Part shown: positions 19,027 through 25,938 of the stretch, one piece after another
How the letters are laid out: the number at the start of each line of letters is the position of its first letter
Position numbering within the stretch: the stretch's first letter is position 1
NCBI GenBank assembly: GCA_030605835.1
Contig: JAUWHO010000045.1
Span: forward strand, 1 to 64,000
Direction of reading: 5' to 3'
DNA from: Candidatus Zixiibacteriota bacterium
GTDB lineage: Bacteria; Zixibacteria; MSB-5A5; DG-27
Length of the DNA: 64,000 nt
Notes under the pieces: generated by a model
Seen by the model: the letters and a program-made list of their open reading frames with translations, nothing else
The model's database searches: none
What the model was told of the DNA's origin: nothing
Position numbers and translations under genes: made by a program

Positions 19027-19683
19027 TTACAGTTTCCTTTCTCTCTCCATATCTCCTCCGATGACGATCTGTAATCTGTGCATCCAGATGAAGATCAGAG
19101 TGAAGCAGACAAGCGATGCCAGGAATGTCACCAAAATCGGTGCCGGCATCTGAATCTTCCCGGAGGCGTCGATGATGGAGTCAGCCGGATGCAGAGACTG
19201 ATAAACCCTCGGAGTTGCAAAGACCAGAAAGACCGCCGCCGGGAACGCGAATATGCAGTAAACGCTGGAGAGGGCGGCTTTTCTCTCCGGCTCTCTCACC
19301 GCGGAGCGCAGGGCCAGGTAGGCGCCGTAGATCAGAAGCAGGATCAAGATGGAGGTCTGTCGCGGATCCCAGTTCCAGAAACTCCCCCAGGTCGTCTTGG
19401 CGAAGATAGAACCGGTGATGGTCGCCAGAATACAGAAAAGAGTCCCCAACTCTGCGGCGCTGGAGGCTTTGAGGTCATAAAGGAGCTCTTTTCTTCTCAA
19501 ATAGAGGACCGACTGGCGCATGGCGACGAAGTATGCCAATACTGTCACCCAGGCCGCCGGGATGTGAAAGTAGAATAGGCGAGAGACCTCCCCCAACTGA
19601 TTCTGAGGCGGCTCCATCACCCACACTGCGATGATCACCGCGCTCATCAAGAGAAGCAGAAAGAATTTCCAGAAGTTGGGCAT
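19027..19683 (-). CDS. ccmC: Heme exporter/handling protein CcmC
   Basis: 218 residues, six predicted transmembrane segments, WWD motif WGSFWNWDPRQTSILILLL and the conserved FYFHIPAAWVTVLAYF. CcmC loads heme onto CcmE at the outer face of the inner membrane. It lies 3 bp after ccmB; its stop is immediately followed by the ccmD ATG. Confidence 0.95.
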   Translation of the reverse strand: MPNFWKFFLLLLMSAVIIAVWVMEPPQNQLGEVSRLFYFHIPAAWVTVLAYFVAMRQSVLYLRRKELLYDLKASSAAELGTLFCILATITGSIFAKTTWGSFWNWDPRQTSILILLLIYGAYLALRSAVREPERKAALSSVYCIFAFPAAVFLVFATPRVYQSLHPADSIIDASGKIQMPAPILVTFLASLVCFTLIFIWMHRLQIVIGGDMERERKL

Positions 19684-19686
19684 AAA

Positions 19687-20370
19687 TCACTCGCTCCAGA
19701 CGAAGTCGAAGAGCATGAGCGAAACCGTGATCATCACCACCAGATAGGAGAGGAGTATCTTCAGTTCCGAAAATCCACTCATAAAAACCTCGCCCCTGAA
19801 CGACAGCTCCGTTCCCCGGATGGCGGTGACCAGAAGCGGCAAGAGTATCGGAAAGGACAAAGCTGCAAAAAGCGCTCCCTTCACCGCGGCCTTGGAGACG
19901 ATGGCCGCAATCAAAGTGGTGGCGGCCGCCAATCCCAGGCTCGCTAATATAAGCACCGTAAAAAACAAAAGCAAGTTGGCGCCTCCGACATTGGAGAGCA
20001 GAAAAAAGAGGGGCACAATCACAACCTCCAGGGTGAGCAAAAGGGCGATATTGAAAGTCAATTTTCCCAGATAGATGCTGTTGGGGGAGGTTACTAACTT
20101 CAAGGTGCTGGCGGTTTTGGTCTCCTCCTCTTTTATGAAGGTTTGCGCCAGGCCCGACAGGGCGGAGAAGAATACCACGATCCAGAAGAGAGCGGCCAAG
20201 AGCTTTTCTCCGAGGCCAAATTGCCCCACCGCGAAATTTACCGCCACCAGAGTCGTGACCGCAAACATCAAAAGGGCGTTTATGGCGTAACGATTCCGCA
20301 GTTCGGATTTGAGGTCCTTGCTGAAGATACACCAGCCCTTATAGACCAAGCTGGAGGGTTTTCTCTCCAT
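19687..20370 (-). CDS. ccmB: Heme ABC transporter permease CcmB
   Basis: 227 residues, about six hydrophobic segments (YAINALLMFAVTTLVAVNFAVG; LIAAIVSKAAVKGALFAALSFPILLPLLV). It matches CcmB, the membrane partner of CcmA in the CcmABCD complex that powers release of holo-CcmE. The start overlaps the last 32 bases of ccmA. Confidence 0.93.
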   Translation of the reverse strand: MERKPSSLVYKGWCIFSKDLKSELRNRYAINALLMFAVTTLVAVNFAVGQFGLGEKLLAALFWIVVFFSALSGLAQTFIKEEETKTASTLKLVTSPNSIYLGKLTFNIALLLTLEVVIVPLFFLLSNVGGANLLLFFTVLILASLGLAAATTLIAAIVSKAAVKGALFAALSFPILLPLLVTAIRGTELSFRGEVFMSGFSELKILLSYLVVMITVSLMLFDFVWSE

Positions 20371-20962
20371 AATTTAGCTCAGAGCCTTCGTTGGTGGCCA
20401 AGACCACAATGGCGTCCCTCTTCTGGGATTTGATTATCTCGTCGACCAGCCGCACCCCCTCCTCGTCTAAGTTTGCGGTCGGCTCGTCTAAGAGTAGAAA
20501 CTTCGGCTCTTTGAGGAGAGCGTGGAGGTATTTCAACCTCTGTTTCATGCCGGAAGAGAAAGAACCGACCAGGTCGTTGCCTCTGTCGGTCAGGCCGAAT
20601 TTAGAAAGCTTCTCCACCAGCTCCTCTTCACTGAAATGACAATCCTGGATTCGAGAGAGGAAGTGGAGGTTTTCCAACGCCGTTAGCTCATCGTATAGAG
20701 CCAGGTCCTGTGAGACCAGACTCAACTTTCTTCTGAGCCCTTGTCTTTGTATGACTGAGTTTCCCAGAAAATACTCCACCGATCCCTCACCGGCTCGCAG
20801 AAGACCGGCCATTATGCGCAAAAGGGTGGTCTTTCCGGAACCGTTCGGGCCGGTGATGACCAAGCACTCTCCCTGACTGACGGCCTCGGTGATATCTGCA
20901 AAAACATCTCTTCCGTCGAAAGATTTCGAAAGTCCCGAGATTTTTATCTGAGCAGTAGACAT
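20339..20962 (-). CDS. ccmA: Heme ABC transporter ATPase CcmA
   Basis: 207 residues. Walker A GPNGSGKTT at 38-46, ABC signature FSSGMKQRLKYLHAL, Walker B FLLLDEPTANLDEEG, and an H-loop replaced by Asn in VVLATNEGSEL (where CcmA usually has ...TTHQ.). First gene of the ccm operon. It ends 32 bp inside ccmB, implying coupled translation. A consensus promoter lies 48 bp upstream of the start. Confidence 0.94.
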   Translation of the reverse strand: MSTAQIKISGLSKSFDGRDVFADITEAVSQGECLVITGPNGSGKTTLLRIMAGLLRAGEGSVEYFLGNSVIQRQGLRRKLSLVSQDLALYDELTALENLHFLSRIQDCHFSEEELVEKLSKFGLTDRGNDLVGSFSSGMKQRLKYLHALLKEPKFLLLDEPTANLDEEGVRLVDEIIKSQKRDAIVVLATNEGSELNYGEKTLQLGL

Positions 20963-21009
20963 TAATCAGAAAGTGAGGAATATTTCCCTATAAATGCAAA
21001 ATTTTTCCG

Positions 21010-21038
21010 AATATATGAAGCCCGTACGATTATGTCAA
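21010..21038 (-). promoter_or_regulatory. Consensus sigma70-type promoter of the ccm operon
   Basis: Read on the minus strand: TTGACA (21038-21033), a 17-nt spacer, TATATT (21015-21010). This is a perfect -35, optimal spacing and a near-perfect -10, placed 48 bp upstream of the ccmA ATG. Confidence 0.75.
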
Positions 21039-21039
21039 G

Positions 21040-21570
21040 CTAACTAGCAACCAGCAAGCAGTAAAGAGGAAACAGGAAACAGGAGACAGGGAACAGGGAA
21101 CAGGAGATATGAGATAGGAGATAGGAGATAGGTTGCAGCGGAAACCTTTAGGTTTCCAAACATGGCAGACAGCAGGCAGGAAACGGGAAACAGGGGTCAG
21201 GAAACAAGACACGTAAGACAGGGAACAGGGAACAGGGAACAGGGGTAGGGGAGCCCACTTACCACTTTGCGTTGCGTCAGGACCGAAGTCCCCCTGAGGC
21301 GGACGTGTCCTGACGCCTATGCCGTCGGGACTCACCCGTCGCGCCGGGTTCCGGTCCCGACGGAACCGGAAAAAAAGCAGGAGACATTGGATAGTCGCCG
21401 GAGGCGACCCGCCTCTGGCGGGGAAACAGGGAACAGGGAACAGGAAACAGCAGAGAGGAGATAGGAGATAGGTTGTAGCGGAAACCTTTAGGTTTCCAAA
21501 CATGGCACACAGCAGGCAGGAAACAGGAGACAGGGGACAGGAAACAAGACACGGAAGACAGGGAAAAGCG
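21040..21570. repeat. Intergenic repeat island 2
   Basis: Low-complexity tracts of GGGAACAGG/GGAAACAGG/ATAGG units (about 21057-21130, 21170-21242, 21420-21475, 21515-21566). They surround two near-identical ~65-bp copies (21119-21183 and 21459-21523, offset 340 bp) of a unit containing the GGAAACC/GGTTTCC palindrome. Between them are two palindromes, GCGTCAGGAC/GTCCTGACGC (21274-21316) and CCGTCGGGAC/GTCCCGACGG (21322-21363), of the same design as those at 10067 and 10107 but with other loops. Confidence 0.88.
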
Positions 21571-21654
21571 ATCGGCGCGATAGTGTGGACTGTTCGGAGG
21601 TTTCAGTCACAACTTACCCTTCAGCGGCAAAAAAAATCTCTTTTTCGGTGATAA

Positions 21655-21921
21655 TCGTATGTTCCTTTTCGTGCTCGTATTGGCCCGAATCCCTTCAACG
21701 GCGCTGCCAGTCTCAGTTTGGAGTTGCCGGTTGGAAGTTCTGTCACCCTGGAGGTTTTCAACGTCAAGGGACAGAGAGTTGCCAAATCCTTTGAGGGGAA
21801 GTTGTCGGGCGGTGAGCAAGAGCTGATAGTTGCTCTTCCGGACCAGCCTTCGGGGGTCTATTTCTACAGAATAGGCGTGAACGGCAACTGCTCCATCGGG
21901 AAGATGGTCTTATTGAAATAA
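21655..21921 (+). pseudogene. Orphan T9SS-type C-terminal sorting domain fragment
   Basis: This frame reads PNPFNGAASLSLELPVGSS, then LEVFNVKGQRVAKSF, SGVYFYRIGVNG and the terminal MVLLK*, a complete Por-type sorting domain of about 80 residues. It is open only back to 21655 (in-frame stop at 21652). There is no convincing start codon or ribosome-binding site before the NPFN motif and no passenger domain or signal peptide upstream; repeat island 2 lies there instead. It is best read as the 3' remnant of a secreted-protein gene whose 5' part was lost or replaced. An ATG at 21718 could give a 67-residue peptide, but it would start inside the domain. Confidence 0.7.
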
Positions 21922-22008
21922 GGCCAGTCGACTTCCGCTTCCTCGTTCATCGCCAATAATTGTCTGTGAGGTTTGACAACGTCCCTCGGGATTCCGTATT
22001 ATTAAAGC

Positions 22009-22911
22009 ATGTTGAATCAATATAAGCGCCTTGACGTCTTTCGCTGTCGGCATCTCTCCCACCGGGATTTTCAGAATCGGGTCTCGGTCTATCACGTCCT
22101 GAAGGAGAAAAAATGCTATCCGGAGGGGTGTATGCAATTCCTCTGGAGATGTCAGATCCTGAACAAGGGTGGCTCTTGCCCCAAAGGATACAGGCACGTC
22201 GGCAGGAATTGCTTCGATTGCAAATCCTATTTCGAGGAGAAACTTCAGTGCCGACCGGAAGTGATTGTGACCGCTGAAGAGGAAAAAGAGTTCCGGGAGT
22301 TGTATCGAGACTTTGAAGACTGGCTGAACAACAGCCGAAATCGTCAGGTGGAATTCTCCGGAAAGGTCAGCTCTGTTAAGCCCCACTTCCGGAAGTTGGT
22401 CTCTTCAAGGGAGAACAGCTTTCGACTTTTAGGTTTCCTTCTCGGATTGAAGGAGGGATTCATCGGGAGAACCCGGCTCGACGACCATCTTTATGTGAAT
22501 ATCTCTCTGCGGTTTCAGGAGAGGCATCGTTTTGCGGTCGGTGATGAGCTTGACGGCATTGCAATATTGACCGAGGACCGGGGACGGATGATTTTAGCCA
22601 GACCGCGTCAGATCGAATTCAACTTCAGGTCCGGAGCTGAAAGCTTCAGCCCTCAGCAGGCGCTGGTGGCTTTCAAGACCGGAAAGGAATTAAGCTCCCA
22701 GCCGGAGGAATGTCTCTCCTGTCGCTGGGGAGTTTTAGTGGACAAGGTTCAGAGGGAGAGGATTCACCTCAGGAAGCGCCGGACTCTCTTTTGCCTGCGG
22801 GGAGTCGCCAATCCAGAGGAATGCCCCTTCCTGTTAGCTTCGAAACTGGAATCTTCGGGCTGTATCCTGCCGGAGAAGATTGAATCTAAGATCCTGACCC
22901 ACATTTCGTAA
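22009..22911 (+). CDS. Cysteine-rich protein of unknown function
   Basis: 300 residues that I do not recognise. The N-terminal ~80 residues carry at least eight cysteines (RCRHL; CYPEGCMQFLWRC; SCPKGYRHVGRNCFDCKSYFEEKLQC), a pattern suited to one or two metal clusters. The middle (residues ~85-225) looks like a beta-barrel/OB-like region with VEFSGKVSSVKPHF and RLDDHLYVNISLRFQERHRFAVGDELDGIAIL. The C-terminal part has a second cysteine group (CLSCRWG; FCLRGVANPEECPFLL; GCILP). No signal peptide. The order suggests a nucleic-acid or metal-binding redox protein, but no function is claimed. It lies between two repeat islands near a pair of radical SAM genes on the other strand. Confidence 0.7.
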   Translation: MLNQYKRLDVFRCRHLSHRDFQNRVSVYHVLKEKKCYPEGCMQFLWRCQILNKGGSCPKGYRHVGRNCFDCKSYFEEKLQCRPEVIVTAEEEKEFRELYRDFEDWLNNSRNRQVEFSGKVSSVKPHFRKLVSSRENSFRLLGFLLGLKEGFIGRTRLDDHLYVNISLRFQERHRFAVGDELDGIAILTEDRGRMILARPRQIEFNFRSGAESFSPQQALVAFKTGKELSSQPEECLSCRWGVLVDKVQRERIHLRKRRTLFCLRGVANPEECPFLLASKLESSGCILPEKIESKILTHIS

Positions 22912-23034
22912 ATGGAATAAAACCCAGCAGGTGCCACGTTCAGCGGGAGGCCACTTCGTGTTGGTATCGGGCGCCACGTCCGGTACCGAAAGGGTCACGG
23001 ATGAGGGCATCCGTGACCAACAGTGCTGCTCTTT

Positions 23035-23070
23035 GGAAACTTGAAGGCCATACGGCTCGTATGAGTTTCC
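23035..23070. repeat. GGAAACC palindrome interrupted by the 18-bp insert
   Basis: GGAAACTTGAAGG (23035-23047), the 18-mer CCATACGGCTCGTATGAG (23048-23065), TTTCC (23066-23070). Without the 18-mer this is the GGAAACCTGAAGG-TTTCC repeat seen intact at 62767-62784, apart from one C/T change. The 18-mer is itself palindromic (CATACG/CGTATG). Confidence 0.88.
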
Positions 23071-23236
23071 GCTACAGGCCGACTCCGGGGCAGGAATGCT
23101 CCGGCTATGCATGGATGTTTGTTTTATCCGAATAGGCTGGGCTGACCAGCCCAGCCTTATGTGTGGCGTCAGATGCCCCGTGGGATACACAAAAGGTCAC
23201 GGATGAGGGCATCCATGACCAACAGTCGTAGCCTTT

Positions 23237-23275
23237 GGAAACCTGAAGATTTCCGCCCGATCGGTTGAGGTTTCC
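23237..23275. repeat. GGAAACC palindrome interrupted by a different 20-bp insert
   Basis: GGAAACCTGAAG (23237-23248), 20 bp containing the palindrome CCGATCGG (23249-23268), then GGTTTCC (23269-23275). Removing the 20 bp restores the intact repeat. Allowing for base ambiguity, the insertion point is the same as in the copy at 23035-23070. Confidence 0.85.
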
Positions 23276-23359
23276 AGTGCTCTCGGTGTTTTCCTCCCGA
23301 CAGAGACCGCCAAGTCGTCCGAAGGATCCGCCTTCGGCGGAAAAGACCTGACGGCACTG
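23276..23359. repeat. Twin-hairpin composite repeat, inverted copy
   Basis: Reverse orientation of the units at 9915, 10155, 31176 and 37611: a degenerate TCGGNG/CTCCCGA-type palindrome followed by CGTC...GACCTGACGGCAC, with the same TCCGCC/GGCGGA inner hairpin as copies 1 and 2. Confidence 0.8.
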
Positions 23360-23388
23360 GAAGTCAGCGCTTCTGCGACGCTATGTGA

Positions 23389-24357
23389 CTAATATGGTCG
23401 GATGAACTTATCGAACACGTATTTGGCTTTGGAGCTGAGGCTCTGCACGAAATAACGATCGAAGCCGTAAGCAAAAGAGGGATCAAAATAGCAGTTGATG
23501 GTGCATCCTTCGCAGAAAGGCAAGCTTCCCTCCTTTTGCCTGAACTCTCGAACCTCCTTGGAGTGATATGCCTCGTACAGGTCTCCGTTGATTTCGACTT
23601 TCTCGACCTGATGATGAAAGCAGGGGAGAAGGAGCTCTCCCCGGGGAGAGACTGCCACGGTGGAGGTCATGGCCCGACAGCGGGGCCTGGAGGGGAGATT
23701 GCCACCCCTCTGAATCAGAGTGAGAAAAGCATGATTCGTGTACACATAAGGTCTTTTGCCGTAGTCTCTCAGATACTGCAGATGGGTGGGCTTGAAGCCG
23801 TTATTGCCGAAGTAGGAAAACTCCGGGTTGACAATCAGAACCAGCTTCTCGCGGTAGGCTAAGCGAGAAAGCCCCTCCAAGGCTCCGATATTGTCGCCGT
23901 TGACGGTGAAAAGCAGATCCGGACGCTCGCCTAACTCCCTCGCAATCTCGAGACTCTCCCGGAAACGGTGGAAACTCTTCACTCCCCTTATGCGGTCGTG
24001 TTCTTCGGGATGGTCGGAGTCCACTGAGAAGTGCAGGAAATCGACCAGACCTTTCAGCCTCTCCGCATATTTGGGGTAGAGGATGCAATTGGTGGTCACC
24101 GAGGTGTAAAGCGACATGTTCTTGGCATGCTCCAAGAGCGCCACCAACTGCGGGTACAAAAGCGGTTCTCCGCCGGTCAAATCGACGAACTTCACCCCTA
24201 ACCTTTTGGCATCGGTGACGATGTTTTTCGCCTGGTAGAGGGGAAGGGAGTCGCTATTCTCGCTACCGGTTGAGTTTCGCCAGATATCACAGAAGCTGCA
24301 CCTGGCATTGCAGCGGTAGGTGACGAAAAAGTGAAGGAGAATCGGTCCCCGCATCAT
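23389..24357 (-). CDS. Radical SAM protein with C-terminal Cys cluster
   Basis: 322 residues. The radical SAM [4Fe-4S] motif is CNARCSFC at residues 16-23 (CxxxCxxC), with GGEPLL as the SAM-binding strand. C-terminal cysteines (RPRCRAM, LLPCFHHQ, FCEGCTINCYF) suggest an auxiliary SPASM/Twitch-like cluster. Substrate unknown; family members modify peptides, lipids or hopanoids. It follows the other radical SAM gene with a 1-bp gap, and its AGAGGTGAG ribosome-binding site overlaps that gene's stop. Both proteins are 322 residues. Confidence 0.85.
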   Translation of the reverse strand: MMRGPILLHFFVTYRCNARCSFCDIWRNSTGSENSDSLPLYQAKNIVTDAKRLGVKFVDLTGGEPLLYPQLVALLEHAKNMSLYTSVTTNCILYPKYAERLKGLVDFLHFSVDSDHPEEHDRIRGVKSFHRFRESLEIARELGERPDLLFTVNGDNIGALEGLSRLAYREKLVLIVNPEFSYFGNNGFKPTHLQYLRDYGKRPYVYTNHAFLTLIQRGGNLPSRPRCRAMTSTVAVSPRGELLLPCFHHQVEKVEINGDLYEAYHSKEVREFRQKEGSLPFCEGCTINCYFDPSFAYGFDRYFVQSLSSKAKYVFDKFIRPY

Positions 24358-24358
24358 C

Positions 24359-25327
24359 TCACCTCTCTTTCGAGAACATGTGGCTCCAGTATGGTTCCAG
24401 AGCCCGCCAGACCTCCTTCAAAGAGGTAAAGGAACTGGTGGCGAAGTATTGGTACCAGCCACATCTTTTATCACAACCCGACATCAGCTTCCGACACCCG
24501 GCCGCCTCCTGCGTCAGAAGATATTCTCTCAAGGGCACCTTTGTCAAATCCGGCCCCTTTCCATTTAGATTCTTGCAGGGGTAGAAAAGTTTACCGTCGG
24601 TGTCCACTATTATCGAGGAGGTGGTGCAACCGTGTTCCCAGGATAGCTTCTCATAGTAGCTTCTTGGAGATATGACCGTCTTGGGGAATCTTTTTTTAAG
24701 CTCCAGACAGATCTTCTGGAATGCCTCCACATCGGGATAGAGATCCTCGGCCCCCTCCATCGGGACCGCCGGCATCACCAGGATTTTGGCTCCGGCCTGA
24801 AAACACCTCTTTACCTTCCACTGCAGAGCCTCCAGGTCGCTATTGGTGACCACCGTCTGGACGCAGAGGTTCTTATTCCATTTCTTGAAATCCTCCAACT
24901 GTTCGAAAAGCTCCAAGTTCCGGTGTCCCTCGTCTATGGAGATGTGCAGAAAGTCTACGTACGGAGCGTACCTCTCCATGGGGTAGTCCTGGAGGTTTTG
25001 CTCGCTGGTGGTGAAGAGGAGATAGAAGGGTTGAGTGCGTGCGAATCTCAGTAGCTCCTCCAGATCCTTCCGCAGTAAGGGTTCACCCCCTTCGAAGCTG
25101 ACTAAGATGATCGAGGAGCGTCCCAAATTCTCAAGCAGCTTGAAGAACTCTTCGGTCGAGAGCTCTGGAGTCTTCTCCCTCCAGACGTTGCAGAAGCTAC
25201 ACCTGAAATGACAGCGGTTGGTGAGCTTCAGGGAAGCGTAAAAAGGATAAACCGCCTCCCCCTTCACGAAGTTGTAGCCAATGGCAGAGGCCACCCGGAG
25301 GTACTTTCTCAGGCCTAAGAATCTCAT
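24359..25327 (-). CDS. Radical SAM protein with C-terminal Cys cluster
   Basis: 322 residues. Radical SAM motif CHFRCSFC at residues 39-46, FEGGEPLLRKDLEELL, and C-terminal cysteines (HGCTTSS, YPCKNLNGKG, GCRKLMSGCDKRCGW) that may hold an auxiliary cluster. An N-terminal stretch before the motif (YLRVASAIGYNFVKGEAVYPFYASLKLTNRC) resembles membrane-proximal members such as the HpnH-like group. First gene of a two-gene operon with the other radical SAM protein; likely diverged tandem paralogues acting on the same or successive substrates. Confidence 0.85.
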   Translation of the reverse strand: MRFLGLRKYLRVASAIGYNFVKGEAVYPFYASLKLTNRCHFRCSFCNVWREKTPELSTEEFFKLLENLGRSSIILVSFEGGEPLLRKDLEELLRFARTQPFYLLFTTSEQNLQDYPMERYAPYVDFLHISIDEGHRNLELFEQLEDFKKWNKNLCVQTVVTNSDLEALQWKVKRCFQAGAKILVMPAVPMEGAEDLYPDVEAFQKICLELKKRFPKTVISPRSYYEKLSWEHGCTTSSIIVDTDGKLFYPCKNLNGKGPDLTKVPLREYLLTQEAAGCRKLMSGCDKRCGWYQYFATSSFTSLKEVWRALEPYWSHMFSKER

Positions 25328-25929
25328 GACGTTCCAAGCTAATTATAAAACATCAAGAGAGCAAAAAGTCAAGGGTTTATCGGGAGAAAGACCTTCCGGT
25401 TCCCCTTGCGTGGGTGGATTTGCAGACCACCAGGGGTAGGGTATAGTTGGTGCGCTGAGCTTTCTGAATAGGCCGGGCTTTCGAGCCCGGCATGAGTAAC
25501 TTGCACGTAACGACTTCGGCGAATGCTGTGGATGCTCCTGATCTTGACGTCGTTTTCAAGTTGTCTGCGGCGCAAGAATGCGCCGCCTATTCCGTTCCGT
25601 TGTTTCGTGCGTTTCCGAATTGGCTGGGCTTTTCCACCGGAGGCCTGCCCGAGGGCAACAGAGTCGCCTAAAGCAGGCAAGCGGATCAGCCTCTGGCTGA
25701 CCAGACCATTGTGGAGATATTCTGGGGCAAGAATGCCCCGGCTATTCTTAGGTGGTTGTCTCATTCGAATGGTTAGGCTCGTCAGTATTTACCATTAACC
25801 ATTCACTACGCACTATCGCTTAAGTCGTGGGCAAAAAACCTCTTGCATCGACAATTCCTATACGGTATTTTTCAAAATCGATTTTGCGGTAACGGGTTTT
25901 AGCTTATAAGAGAGACTTGACTTAAAGGT
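25328..25929. repeat. Intergenic repeat island 4
   Basis: About 600 bp without a gene. Several palindromes of the GAATAGG-CGGGC/GCCCG type, with varying spacer words: GGCCGGGCT/AGCCCGGC (about 25472-25493) and GGGGCAAGAATGCCCC (about 25724-25740), with further words such as TGCGCCGCCTATTC and GGCTGGGCTTTTCC at 25578-25636. A candidate promoter for purD lies at the right end. Confidence 0.75.
25843..25871 (+). promoter_or_regulatory. Candidate promoter for purD-purE
   Basis: TTGCAT (25843-25848), 17-nt spacer, TATTTT (25866-25871), 67 bp upstream of the purD ATG. Confidence 0.4.
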
Positions 25930-25938
25930 TTGAAAACC

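Larger units (their letters stand above)
22912..23388. repeat. Intergenic repeat island 3
   Basis: No gene. Two composite units in tandem: 22963-23075 (GGTATCGG palindrome, GGTCACGG palindrome 22993-23018, AACAGT, interrupted GGAAACC palindrome) and 23164-23275 (degenerate first part, GGTCACGG palindrome 23195-23220, AACAGT, interrupted GGAAACC palindrome). Between them are two palindromes of the GAATAGG.CGGGC type, the clearer being GGCTGGGCT/AGCCCAGCC (about 23128-23158). An inverted twin-hairpin unit runs 23276-23359. Confidence 0.88.

Noticed and set aside
21040-21570. CRISPR-like appearance of repeated units in island 2
   Set aside because: Units are irregular in length, the spacers are themselves low-complexity, there is no constant 25-40 bp direct repeat, and no cas genes are in the window.
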